From NCBI GenBank assembly GCA_037447655.1, contig JBBHKE010002319.1:91829-155828 (forward strand): a DNA stretch of 64,000 bases, read 5' to 3'. This DNA is from Zygnema cylindricum. Its lineage: Eukaryota > Streptophyta > Zygnematophyceae > Zygnematales > Zygnemataceae. The notes beneath the pieces were generated by a model that made no database searches, was not told where the DNA came from, and saw only the letters and a program-made list of their open reading frames with translations. The position numbers and the translations under genes are program-made. How positions within the stretch are numbered: position 1 is the stretch's first letter; each line of letters opens with the position of its first letter. Below, in pieces: positions 36,215-48,171 of this stretch.

Positions 36215-37266
36215 TGAAACTCTGAGACCTCCATAAGTCCTCAGAGTGGACAGCTTCCAAGAAGCCTCTAGGATAATCCTGACCCCTTTGTGTTTAAGCA
36301 AAAATAACTGCCACCCTGGCAGACAAAAACTCTAACCAACTTCACCCCTGTGAAGGTAAGACTCCCCTGACTCGATAGCAAAAAGAATCTCTGAATTTGC
36401 TCCTCTGAGCACTAAGTTATGGAGGGTCAAAGTTGACCTTTTGTACAGAAGTTCTCTGGGAGAGAGGGTCCTATCTACCAATTTTTTCTAAGTCGTATCT
36501 CCCTCACGGGCTCTATGTACTAACGTACAGAGCCAATCATATTACACCTTGGTACAGAAAAGTACAGCTGCCGGTGTACTTTCTGTACGGATATTGTACA
36601 ACATGGCGTAAAAGTCGACACATGTCATATTCGGATTCGGTCCTATAATTCCCGAAGATGCTGCGATCCAACGCAATTTCGCCACGTGTCATCCAATGTG
36701 GTGATGACCACAAACGGCCGAGAATCTCTTCCGTGATCTCCGCTTTCTTCCTGGCCATTTGATTGAATGTCGATTTGAATCGTAGCTGTCATAAATACTT
36801 GCGCGATATTTGTATCGTTTAAAGAAACAAATGAGCGGTACTTGTTTCTTATCTGTATCGTAATCCGTACTTCTACATAACTGACTCTATGCATTCCGTA
36901 AGGAGTTGTCGTTGAATGAAATATCTTACGTGGTAATGTTTAAATAAATATCAAACCCTAAAGTATATATCATTGGTTGTAGACCTAACGGATAAGGCTA
37001 CCACCGTCTACCGGCAGCCTGACGTCCAGTAGGTACCAGGATCAAATCCTGGTTGCATCATCAATCCATTTCGTAAATAAACTACCATTCAATAAATCAA
37101 CTAATCTATTTACCGTAAACCTTTGGCTACCCTAGGTAGCCATGGCTCTAGCTTCCTCTCCAATTTCTGAGTGATTACGAGAAGTGTTGGAGTTGGAGAG
37201 AGAAATTAGAGACTGTATTTCTAATTAGACCTACAAAATACTTATAAAGGACCATCAATTTTTACA
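36215..37266 (-). repeat. Copia 3' LTR
   Basis: 1,052 bp. Next to it, on the minus strand just before the LTR, is the polypurine tract AAAATAAGGGGAG (37279-37267). Confidence 0.95.
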
Positions 37267-37292
37267 CTCCCCTTATTTTCTAGTCAATCTTT

Positions 37293-37957
37293 TTATTTTA
37301 GACCACACTTCTTCGTGCAAAAAATAAGCTTAGGGGAAGGCATAGGTTTGGTCATCATATCTGCTACCATCTCGCTATCTGGTCGGTACTCTAAACTGAT
37401 TATTTTGTTTTTTACTTTCTCTCTAACAAAGCTGAGTCTAATGTCCATGTGTTTGGCTTTAAAATGGTGTTTAGGATTGGCATAAATAGCGATTGCTGCC
37501 TGATTATCACAAAAAAAAATATGCACACCATTTTAAGGTGACCAAGCTCACCAAGCAAAGACTTGACCCATATCAATTTTTTTACAGCAGGGCAAGAGGC
37601 CATATACTTAGCCTCCATGGTGGACCGAGGAATAACCTTTTGCTGTTTGCTACTCTAACAGCAAGCTCCATCACCCACATATAATACATATCCAGAAGTA
37701 AATCTCCTCATCGGAGCATCACCATAATTGGCATCACTCCAAGTAGCGATGTCAGTATTCTCCCCACCTAGATGCAACCATAGATCCCTAGTTCCTATCA
37801 AATATCTAAGGACTCTCTTAGTTGCCTCCCAATCCCTCTTAGTGGGAGCATTTAGACTTTTACTCAGCACTCCTACAGCTGCAGCTAAATCGGGCTGGGT
37901 ACAATTCATAAAATAGATTATATTTCCCACTACTTGTCTGTAAGGAATAGTCTGCAT
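37293..37957 (-). pseudogene. Copia RNase H (broken)
   Basis: 37957-37655 has YRQVVGNIIYFMNCTQPDLA and the WSDANYGD site. The rest, EAKYMA then DNQAAIAIYANPKHHFKAKH and ADMMTKPMPSPK, is split between two frames down to 37293. Confidence 0.9.
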
Positions 37958-38120
37958 GATCTTCTATTCTTCAAGGATAATTTCCTTGTCTAAGACTATG
38001 ACTCCTTCTTCCTCACTCCCCTCACTTCCCTTCTTTAACTCCATTGGAGTTGTACAACTATTAGCTTTATCCATCTGAAATTTTTGAGTATGTTCCCTAT
38101 TGCTTCCTTTTGAGTCAATC

Positions 38121-39233
38121 TTATAATCTTTCTTTTCGTTCTCTTTCTACTTGAATTCTCAAAATATATTTTGCTTCCCCCATATCGTTCATTTCAAATC
38201 TCCCCTTAATATCGGTTTTCAGTTTATTAATTTTGTCAATTGATTTACTTAAGATTAGCAAATCATCAATATAAATTGCAATAAATATAACACCTTCCTC
38301 ATCTTCAAAAACATAGATTGAGTGATTTGAGCTAATCCAGATATATCCGAGACCGGTATGAAACTCATCAGGCTTTTTATTCCACTGTCGAGGCGCCTGT
38401 TTCAATCCATAAAGAGATTTAATCAGCCGGCATACCTTACTCTCCTCTCTTTCTTCCACAAATCCCTCGGGTTGTCGCATAAAGATCTCCTCTTCTAATT
38501 CTCCATGCAAAAGGGTTGTCTTAACGTCCATCTGGTGCACCTCCATGTCTTCTGCTGCTGCCAAACTGAGAAGTATGCGGACGGAGAGAAATCTGACCAC
38601 CGGGGCAAAGGTTTCCTCGTAGTCGATTCCTTCCTTTTGTGTAAATCCCTTTGCCACTAATCTGGCCTTGTAGCGCTCGATTGTGTTATCTGGGTTCAAT
38701 TTTAATTTGAAGACCCACTTACAACTGATTGGTTTTCGGTTAGGTGGACAATCCACCAGCTCCCAAGTATCGGCTACCATGATTGAAGCCATTTCCTCAT
38801 TGATGGCTGTCTTCCACCGGTTTCTTTTTGGACAAGTCATCGCCTCTCCATAAGTTTGAGGTTCATCTTGATGAGATAGTTTAGTTACCTTGTTATTAAC
38901 CTGTTTTTTTTGTAGTCTTTTGCTACTTCTCCTTCCCCGCTCAAAATCTGAGGCTGGGATAGATGGTTCTCGTGGATTCATTCGAACAAACTCGGCTTCT
39001 CCCCTATCCCTTGATTCCGAATCAATTTCCACCATGTATTCCGCTTCGGGTAGAGTTGTCACTCGAGTTTCCACAGCCGAGTCCTTTTCGGTCTGATTTG
39101 TATCTTCAAGAATGTCATCTTCTCTAAAACCTGGATAGTTAGGGAGCTCAAAGTTATCGGAATTTTCTGACTCAAATCTGATTTTTAGTGACTTTGTATA
39201 TTTGAAGGGATCCATAGACTTTCCTTCATCCAT
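38121..39233 (-). pseudogene. Copia reverse transcriptase
   Basis: A 370-codon frame with the start of the copia RT (ADTWELVDCPPNRKPISCKW), QMDVKTTLLHGELEEEIFM, SLYGLKQAPRQWNK and the catalytic YIDDLLI. The usual MDVKTAFLHG site reads MDVKTTLLHG. It ends at a stop before RNase H, which continues in a different frame. Confidence 0.93.
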
Positions 39234-39441
39234 AACTACTAGATGCTTTACTAAGATTATATCTTCCCTTTTTTATATCATAAACTCTATATCTTTTAAC
39301 ATCCTCATCATATCCTAATAAGTATCCCGGTTTTCCTTTATGATCTAGCTTCCAATTAGACCGATCTGTATCTAGACTGAATACTTGACTGCCAAAAACC
39401 TTTAAGTAAGATATGTCTTGTATTCGACTGGTCCATCTCTC

Positions 39442-40500
39442 TTAAGGTGTTTGATCTTTTATAGCTGAGGTAAGAACTCTATTTTTGAGGTAATTAGCGC
39501 AGTTCATTGCTTTTTCCCAGAACCTTTTTCCTATCTTCTTATCCGACAACATAATTCTAGCACTATCACTTAGTGTCTTATATAATTGCTCAGCTACCCC
39601 ATTCTGTTCCGGGTATTCTGCAACTGTCTTTTGGTGTTGGACCCCATCTTCCCTCAGAAAATCCTCAAACTGGTTAGAAGTATACTCTCCACCATTGTCA
39701 CTCTTTATTCTCTTGATTGGAGTTTCATGAAGTTTTTTGCTCCATGCTTTATATTGTCTAAAACAATCCTGAGCTTCCGACTTGTTTTTCAAAAAATACA
39801 CTCGGGAATACCGAGACCAATCATCAGTGATAGTCATCATAAATCTCTTCCCCCCCGGTGAGGGCACTTTAGCTGGTCCCCAAATATCTGTGTGTACTAG
39901 ATCTAGAATTTTTTCCCCTTTATAGGTGGTTGTTTTAGGAAAGGGTAATCTGTGTGATTTACCTTGAGCACATCCACTACAATCACTAATATCATCATTC
40001 TCACTGAACTGAATCCCTTCCACCACTCCCATCTTTTTCATCTCTCTTAACTTATCTAGATTCACATGCCCAAGCCTCTTATGCCACATCATAATATCAT
40101 GAACACCAGTATAATAAAATTTCTTCTTTTCATTACTTAAGATCAGCCTAAACATCCCATGTCTACCTTTCTCAGCAATGAAATAGACATCCTCCTCAAA
40201 ACTAGCAGTAAAGACTCCTTCCCTAATGCTAGTGAAAAAACCCTTATCATCTTATAGAGATGTAGAGATAAGATTTTTGTTCAGCTCTGGAATAAACAAT
40301 ACATCGGAGAATGTTAATATGGATGTCTTTCATTCTACTAACACTTTCAAATCTACTGATCCCACAAGAGTAGTGGTGACTATCCTCCCATCTCCGTACT
40401 CTATCCCTACGTTGGTAATCTTTTTTATCTTAGTGAACAGGTTCTATCCTTACACATGTGCATGGAGGCACCTGAATCTACAATCCAGCCTGCTTCACTT
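39442..40500 (-). pseudogene. Copia protease motif and integrase
   Basis: Protease active site WIVDSGASMHMC lies near 40450-40490, in a degraded frame. The integrase open frame, 40155-39442, has the HHCC region (HKRLGHVNLDKL … CSGCAQGK) and catalytic DDE residues (HTDIWGP, DNGGEY, EYPEQNGVAE). The glutamate is retained. Confidence 0.9.
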
Positions 40501-40679
40501 TTCAATCCACCGTAAACACATTTCTGCCTTCGTGGAATTTTGACCTCGTTTTTCGCCTCCAACTCCTCATCCAAAAGGCGCTCATCGTCCTCGTCCTCGG
40601 ATTCCGCCTCAAGTACCTGTGTGACAAGGGCCTTTTTCTTTCCTCTCGGGGTACCACCGGTCTGCCCTTTTTTTTTACC

Positions 40680-41600
40680 GAAGCTCGGTTAGCTTAGTGC
40701 ACTCTGCCATATAGTGCCTTGGTTTCTTACAAAAATGACATAAACCTTTGGGAGCCCTTTGTTCGAACTCGTCGGCCTGTTTTTTCTGCTCCCTACCCCC
40801 ATAGTTTCTGACCGGTTTTCGGGAATCTCTGTTCCTCTAATCAGTTGCTATTGCCAAGGCTTGGCCACTCTTTCCTCCCCTTCGGATCTCAATTGTATTC
40901 TCTTGAACGAGAATCATCCCTACCACTGAGTTCCATATCCACCTTGAGTCAGGCAAGTCCTGCACACGGTAAACTATGTTCACGAACTCATCAGGTAACT
41001 TCATCAGTAAACAGTTAACCTTTTCTTTTTCATAAAATCTTTTCCCGCACTCTGTAGCTCCATGAAGAGTGTAGCAAGCTCATTGCAAAAATCCAACATA
41101 TTTCCCCCTTTGTATACATACTCCTTAACTTTCTGATCAGCCAACTGTTGTTGCTGAATCGTACCACTTCGGTACATCTCTATAAGAGCCATCCAAAGAT
41201 CGGATGCCCTTTCTACCTGCAAATGAGGACATGCAAGTCCTTGAGTAAGATGGCATAGGATGAAGTGCTTTGCCGCCATATTGTTGAAGTCCCAGGTTTG
41301 AGTATCATTCTCTTCGTTCCTCGGAATAGGTGACATGAATGCTGAACCGGTTGCTATTGGTGTGGTCGTCTATTTCTCCTCTCCTTTGTCCACCACCTCT
41401 CCTTCCTTTATCTCGTCCGTTGAAGATGGACCTGCTTTCTTTGTGAATCTGCTTCCTTCAAACCCTGGAGGAATTCCAAGACTTAATGGACGCCCCAATC
41501 GTCCACTCACTATTCCCCAAAACCTTTTTTCGAATAGAGCTCCTATCATCATACTTTCCTAGTATATAAAGCCTGTTCCATTAAAGATTGGTACCCTAGA
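40680..41600 (-). pseudogene. Copia gag (broken), with CCHC zinc knuckle
   Basis: The frame from about 41552 to 41004 includes AAKHFILCHLTQGL and LMALIEMYRS-like gag features (here LWMALIEMYRSGTIQQQQ). The nucleocapsid knuckle CHFCKKPRHYMAEC lies near 40705-40750 in another frame. Frame changes break the polyprotein. In this family gag forms the virus-like particle and binds the element's RNA. Confidence 0.85.
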
Positions 41601-41601
41601 G

Positions 41602-41616
41602 GGTGGGCCAATAACC
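41602..41616 (-). other. Copia primer-binding site, half-tRNA type
   Basis: Immediately after the 5' LTR the minus strand reads GGTTATTGGCCCACC. The truncated copy at 32887-32901 reads GGTTATGGGCCCACC, the exact complement of the anticodon-arm segment GGTGGGCCCATAACC of plant initiator tRNA-Met (recalled). The full element has one mismatch. Confidence 0.85.
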
Positions 41617-42671
41617 TGAAACTCTGAGACCTCCATAAGTCCTCAGAGTGGATAGCTTCCCAGAAGCCTCTTGGATAACCTTGACCCCTTTGTGTTTCAG
41701 CAAGAACAACTGCCACCCTGGCAGACAAAAACTTTGACCAACTTCACCCCTGTGAAGGCAAGACTCCCTGAGTCAATAGTTAAAAGAATCTTTGAATTTG
41801 CTCCTCTGAGCAGTAAGTTATGGAGGGTCAAAGTTGACCTTTTGTACAGAAGCTCTCTTGGAGAGAGGGTCCTATCTCCTAGATTTTCGAAGTCCTATGT
41901 CTCACACAAACTTTATCTAGTGATGTACGGAACCAATCAGATTTTTCCTTCGTACATAAAAGTACAGCAGCCGGTGTACTTTCTATACGGACATTGTACG
42001 ACATGGCCTAAATGTCGACACGTGGTATCTCCGATTTCGCTCCCTTAATCCTCGGAGATGCCGCGATCCAATGTCATTCCGCCACATGTCATTCGATGTG
42101 GCGATCAAAAACCGCAGAAATTCTCTTCCGCGATCTCGGCGTTTAATTTCGGTCGTCCGACTAATTTAACATTTAATCGTAGCCGTAATAAATACATGCG
42201 CGGTATTCGTTTCGGTAAATAAATAAATGCGCGGTATTCGTTTCTTATACGTACCGTAATCCGTACTATTACTAGATCTATGTCTCCCGTAAAACTATTC
42301 CAGTTAAATGAACTACCCGACGTATTAAAGTTAAATTAATTATCAATCCCTATAATACGTAACACTATCTCTAGACTTAACGGTTAGAACTACCGGCTGC
42401 CGCCTGATTACCGGCCGGCAGGTTTCTGGATCAAATCCTGGAGGCGGCACATATATTTTAGTAAATATATTCTATATTATAAATAAACTAATATTTATAA
42501 CCCGTAAACCTCTGGATAGTCTAGGTAGCCATGGCTCTAGCTTCCTCTCTAATTTCTCAATGACTGCGACAAGTTTGAGAGTTAGAGAGAGAAGTTAGAG
42601 GTAGACTGCCTCGGCTTCTTTCTATTTCTATTTAGACCTAGAAAATACTAATAAATCCATTAGTTTCTACA
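41617..42671 (-). repeat. Copia 5' LTR
   Basis: 1,055 bp, beginning on the minus strand TGTAGAAACTAATGG. All three LTR copies in the window keep a GGATCAAATCCTG block (about 33718, 37039 and 42428). Confidence 0.95.
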
Positions 42672-42796
42672 TCCTTCGACCGTGATTAGGTGCAATGATA
42701 TTGTAGGAAAGCCAACTAGTTTCGTTTTAGTTGAATTTAGTTCACTCGGTTGCAAGGTAGTTTTTGCAATAGGAATTAATAGAGAGGTGATGACTT

Positions 42797-43880
42797 GTTC
42801 CCCTCCCCCCCTCGTTCCCTTCTCCTCTCATCCTCGTCCACTCCTCGGCCCCTCCCTCCCTTTTTTTGTTCCTCCCTACCTCTTTCTATATCTCTTATCA
42901 ACAAGATCTGTAGATTTCTCCCTTTTCAGTTATAGAAAGTAAGAAATGGAGTTAGAGGAGTAAGTTGGTCCCTCCCTCAAATCTAAAATAAAAAAGATAG
43001 AGAGAGGGAGAGCCGGTCCCACCTTCGATTTCTTCCTTTTCTCCCCCCCCCCACCTCTTTTCCCCTCCCCTTTGCCCTCCCTCCTTCCAACCTCTCCACC
43101 CTCCCCCCTTCCTCTCTCCTCCCATCTCATTTTCTCTCATTTTCCCTTATAATAATTCAAAAAGATAGTGATAGGGGAACTCTTCGAAATAATAAAATGG
43201 ATGGCCAAAGGAACGGAGAGTCCCTCCCTCTCCCGTTCCCAACCTCTCCCCCTTCCTCTTGTCTTTTTTTTCCATTTCTATGTATTAACCATGAAATAAG
43301 AGAATGAGAAGGGAGGATCTGGTTCGTATCTTATTTTAAACATTTGAAAAAAATGGAGATGGAGATAGCTAGCCTGCTCGTCCCCCCTTTCTGCCTCCCT
43401 TCGCTTTTTCCCTCTCACTCTCCCCCTCCCCTCCCTCCTTCTCTTACTCTCTCCCTTTTGAATTTAGAAAATATAAGAGATGTAGAGAGGGAGAGTTAAT
43501 CCGTCCATCTCCCCTTGTATCTCTCCCTCTTTCCCTCTTATTTAGGGTTGAAGAGGTTTAGTTTAATAAATTTGGGTTGAGGGATTGGGATCGATATGAA
43601 TAGGGAGTTAGTCTTCACACCCTCTTCCCCTCCCCTCGTACCCTATTTCCCTCTTCACCCTCTCCCTCTAATCCATCTCTCTCAATCCTTCCCTTTCAGA
43701 TAAATAGGGGGAGAGTTGGTCCGTCACTCACACCCGACTTCCATTTTTTCCCACACCTTCCCTCCCTTCGCTTCTCATTCCCTCCCTCTTTGTCCCCATT
43801 TCTTCTCCTCCTCCCTCCCTCTTATCATCCCTCCCTCTCGCCCACCCCCCCTCCCTTCCTCCCCTCCCTCCCATCCACCC
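42797..43880. repeat. Pyrimidine-rich kilobase (CCTCCCTCCC-type), copy A
   Basis: About 1.1 kb with strong plus-strand C/T bias made of irregular CCCTCC and CTCTCC blocks, interrupted by short purine-rich segments such as AGAGAGGGAGAG. Long open frames on both strands come from this composition and are not genes. Confidence 0.85.
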
Positions 43881-44146
43881 ACATATACGATTTGCATCGT
43901 TAAATCGCATAACAATGGCACCATGCGTTAGTACAAGATCAGGCGCTCCGTAGATCTAAGACAAACACATCTCAACTGTCCACTAAAGAACAATTTGCAT
44001 TAATCGTCCGTGGAAATTGCTCTATAGAAAAAGTTTTCTTCATTCAACGGTGTGCGTGGCATTTCAATGTTGTTATAATGTAGATATGGTTTGGCCACTC
44101 TGTGATTCTTTCATGTGGAGGGGAATACAATGTTGCATGTGATTAG

Positions 44147-44371
44147 TTGCACGATGCAATTGTTGTGGTTTGGGCCGAAGCGGGGTTCACGACCAAAGGA
44201 GAAGTTCCTTACATACTCCCTCTTTGCTCTCGGTTTAGAGGTCCACGGAGCCCCCGTGGTGACTTGATTTTCCTTCAAGGTGATGGGAAGACCCTTGGTG
44301 AGGTGGTATTATCATGTACGACTGCGACATGCATTCCTTCTTGTGTTGCGCATACGGGTATGGTGTCTTGA
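44147..44371 (+). pseudogene. Small conserved degenerate open frame, unknown
   Basis: A 74-codon frame with RGPRSPRGDLIFLQGDGKTL then GEVVL. It is repeated at 60705-60929 with a handful of changes, and more distantly at 57263-57475 (RGPRVDLLVFHGAAKTFGDV). A D(L)…G…(D/E)VVL pattern shared by the two diverged forms suggests a once-coding sequence. It recalls the RPADL…DV.V region seen after some reverse transcriptases, but I cannot assign it. Confidence 0.4.
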
Positions 44372-45574
44372 GACGTAGAGGATTAAAAGGAAAGAGGATA
44401 CGCTCATCGAGACCCGACAACTCAATTTGTTCCATTTGCGACGAAGATATTCGACACTTTGGTCAAGTCCTTTGACGATTTCTTATGTAACTGTGCTCGA
44501 AGAACATTTATATCCAAATGTCTAGGAGTCCCCCACTGAGCGTTATCATTGTTTATACTGTCACCGTGTACTAAGTACCATTCACCGAGCGTAAGCAACG
44601 ATTCTCCTCCAACTAAGCACGGTGACATATGCCATGAGGGGCCTCCCAAATCTCGACAATATTTCTAGCTTGTTTGTAGGTATTCATCCATGGTAGGTTT
44701 TTTTCTTTTTGTGGGTAGTCATCTTTGGTACACCGCCAATTGTTATTAGCGTACAGGTTTCTTTAGCGTATAGGAATAATTACCGTTATTAACGCTAATT
44801 GGGAATATGGAAATTTTCAAAGAAATCGTTTACTCCTAATTAGGAATTAGGGTTTTTTTTTAAATAGTATGGATAATTCTATTTGAGAATTTGAGAAAAA
44901 AAAAGCTGGAAGAATTAGTGTTCAATACGCTAATAACGATTGGCGGTGTAGTTTGACTTGGTTTTTTTGGCTACTTGTTTTTGTTAGCGTTGTCTTGTTT
45001 ATTCAGTCTCTATGCCTTTTGGCTATTTTCTGTTGACTCTGTGAACCCCTATTAACGTTTTTTTTTTTTTTTGACCCCCTTTTTGTACTCAGATAGCAAG
45101 TTTTGCAATGAAGATTATTCACCTTTCGCAAAATTTTATTTTCCACTATCTAATTTTCGTAATAAACGGTAAGAGACCGTTAACAGTCGGCCGACGGACT
45201 TGGCGCCGTGCGTCGCATTTCACGGACGAACTTTTGCCCGCGTGTCGCTCAAATCACGAATACATTGACTTTTGGCCGTTTGGGCGACAAACACTTGACA
45301 GCCGTCCAATTCTTAACTCGTTGTCCGAGTACTTTAACATTTTTAGTACGAAAAAATATATTCAATGGGCGTAATTTAATCGTGTGGCGCCTAATACCTT
45401 CCTTACCTATAATAATTTGATTGTACATCCTTTTTCAGAAATTATGGAACAGTTTTTTTCCAACGTTTACATCATCACGCTAACATCATTTGTGCAGCTC
45501 CCTTCAATTCTTAATCTCACATACGACATTCATCATTTACATCATTCTTTTTTGACCTAAATCCGTCTCTCTCT

Positions 45575-45625
45575 CTCTCTCTCTCTCTCTCTCCTTCTCC
45601 TCTCTCTCTCTCTCTCTCTCTCTCT
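45575..45625. repeat. (CT)n tract in repeat A
   Basis: Equivalent to the CT-rich 5' leader at 62120-62168 of repeat B. Confidence 0.8.
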
Positions 45626-45652
45626 GCCCCCTAAAATCAGGATCTGCCCTGT

Positions 45653-48171
45653 TTTGGGATTTTTTTTGGGATTTTTTTTCGGATTTTTTGGAAGAAATAG
45701 GGTAAATTTTTTCTTTGTATGTAATGGATTGCGATTTCTGGCCGACAGAAATTTGAAAGTTTGTCTTCAGTCGAGCCTTTTTTGTTTCTTTTTTTTTAGT
45801 TTATTTCATTGTTCCCTTTTGGTTTTCTTTTCTGTTTTTTTTGTTTTTTATTTGTTTTTTTGTTTGTTTTTTTGTTTTTTTGTTTGTTTTAAGAATTTGT
45901 TTTGCAGGTTTTGCGGGTTTGATGTTTTTTCTGGAGGGTTGTGAGTTTTTTATTTTTCAGGTTTTTTTTATTTCATTTATTCTTTTTTTTATTTTGTCTA
46001 TCTCACTTTTAATTTATTTATTTTCTTATATTTTACTTTTTTCCAGGTGAGTTTGAGGGATGCGATGAGAAGTGGTTTAGGAGACGACGAAATTCGAGAA
46101 ATTATTAGTCAATGACCCTTTTCACATTATTTTTTGTTGATTATTATTGTTCCATTTTTTCCGTTCGGTTCATTTTGTTTTTTGTGTTTGTCTTCAACCT
46201 GAAACAAAAAAAAGAAATAAAACAATAGTAATAAAATAAAACATAAATAAAAGACAAATGAAAGAATAAAAAAAAAAAGACTTGTCCAAAATGAAAAGAA
46301 AGGATCCTTCATCCATTATTTATCCAATAAAAGGAAGTAAAATAAAGGAAATGTTTTTCTTTTTTTCCTTTTTCTAATTTCTTTTAATATATTTTTATCA
46401 AAGAAAAAGTTTCCATTATTTTTTATCCGTGATCATATTGAGATAAAAATAAAAAAGAAGTCAAAAAAAGGAATAAAAATGGACATGAAATGAATAAAAA
46501 ATGGAAAAATTGGAAAGGAAAATTGAGGTTTGGAAAACGGAAATGGAAACGGAATATAAAAAAAGAAAACGAAAAAGAAAACGAAAACTGAATCGGAAAT
46601 AGAAATCGGTTACTCGTAAAAATATTATAGAAAATTATTAAAAATATGAAAAATAGAAGGGACATTTGAAGTGGAATTAGAGTTTGTTTGAAAAAGGAAA
46701 AAAAGAAAAAAAAATGTTTTTTATTCATTTTCATTGCTTTTCCAAAAACAAAAGCGAAAAAATGTAACTTTAGGTTTGTAAGTAATGAGAAAAAATGAGA
46801 ATTTGTATACAAATAGATTTGTTTGTAAATTAGTGTTAACGTTTTTCTTTTTTTTCCCCAATATTTTTATTTTTTTTGGATTGTTTTTGTTGGTTACTGA
46901 AAATTTTGAAATATGATGTGCAGATTTTGAAAAGGCAATTTTTAAAAAAATTGTTTTCAGAAAATTTTACAATTTCACTTTTCAAATTTTCTAAAAAGAA
47001 AAAAAAAAATTGGCAGATTAGAAATTGTGTTGAAAATGGGTTTTCAAAAATGAAATGAAATCGAGTTGTTGGAATTGAAAAAAAAATGTTTGTTTTCGTG
47101 TAGATATTTTTTTTATTTTTTTTTCTTGTGTCTACTGTAAATTTACATTCTTATTATTAGATTGTGATTTATATTCATATTTTGATTTTTTTGATACTTT
47201 TATTTTTGTTTTATTTCCTAAATGTGGAGGTGAATAAGACTGTCTTTTTCATTGGTTGAATATTATTTGCCTTTTTATTTATTTATTATTTTTTTAGTTT
47301 TGCCGTTTATCTTCTTTTGTATTTTTAATTTTGATGTTCACTGAATTTTAACTCAGGAAATAAATAATATATTCAGGATTACATTCACAAAAAAAAGACA
47401 AAAATAACATTTTTTCTCATTTTTTTTTCACCGGCTCAAATGTATAGATCCTTAAAAATGTTCCATTTGTAAATACAAAAAAAAGTTAACAATAATAAAA
47501 GGATATGGATTCAACAGTATTTAAGTTTAAAGCTCAAATATTATCATTTTATTTTATAGCTATTGTTGTCGCTAAGGACATTACAAATTTATAAATCTAA
47601 AAAAAGTATTTTTTTTATATATAGTGATTCAAGCAAATTATCTATTTCTCCCCAAAAAAAAATTAAAATTACAAGACAAAAAGGTTTTGAAAGACAAAAG
47701 TCCAAAAAATCTCCTATCTCAAAAACATTTTCTCCACCTTTTCCAAATATTACTGACACATAATGTACAATAAACCTAAAAAAAAAAGGACGAAAAAAAG
47801 GGGAAAAAAATAATAATAATAAAAACTGAACTAGAAATTTTAATTAAAAAAACACTAAAAACCTAGAAAAAATAAAAAGTAGGAAATTTAAAAATTTCAC
47901 TTTTCATCTAAGTAGATGATAAAGTTGAAACTAAAAAGATTAAAAGGGAGAAAAAAAAAAGCGGGGGGGGGGAAAAGAAAGTAGAAAACTTTCGCCGAGA
48001 ACATTCCTAAAATGTCCTCTTTTCACTATCCTCGAAATAAAAAAGTAAGACAAAACTATACAAAAATATACAAAATTATACAAAAATATACAAAATTATA
48101 CAAAATTACAGAAAATTATACAAAATTACAAAAAATTATACAAAAACATACAAAATATATATTTTATTTAT
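45653..48171. other. AT-rich gene-free stretch downstream of the Mpv17-type gene
   Basis: Very AT-rich with long T and A runs, and a tandem ACAAAATTATACAAAA array at 48055-48160. It should contain the 3' UTR of the minus-strand gene ending at 48172. Long open frames here are low-complexity and phenylalanine- or lysine-rich; I reject them as genes. Confidence 0.6.

Larger units (their letters stand above)
36215..42671 (-). mobile_element. Full-length Ty1/copia retrotransposon, 6,457 bp, TSD TCCTT
   Basis: Two LTRs of about 1.05 kb (36215-37266, 41617-42671) are bounded on the plus strand by TGAAAC…CTACA. The 5-bp duplication TCCTT is at 36210-36214 and 42672-42676, and the empty site with one TCCTT is at 59235-59239. 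Order on the minus strand is LTR, primer site, gag, protease, integrase, RT, RNase H, polypurine tract, LTR, which is the copia order. The coding frame is broken several times. The LTRs differ at roughly one base in ten over the part I compared, so the insertion is not recent. Confidence 0.96.
42672..45652. repeat. Segmental repeat A, right part
   Basis: Aligns with 59235-62193 at high identity. Contains the pyrimidine-rich kilobase, the degenerate open frame at 44147-44371, the unusual TTAGCGTATAGG…GCTAATAACGATTGGCGG block and a (CT)n tract. It ends at AGGATCTGCCCTGT, after which A and B differ. Confidence 0.93.

Noticed and set aside
42930-43930. Several glycine/arginine- or serine/proline-rich open frames
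   Set aside because: They come from the pyrimidine-rich tract; both strands are open for the same reason.
46423-46812. 129-codon minus-strand open frame rich in phenylalanine
   Set aside because: It lies in AT-homopolymer sequence, has no motif, and is explained by composition.
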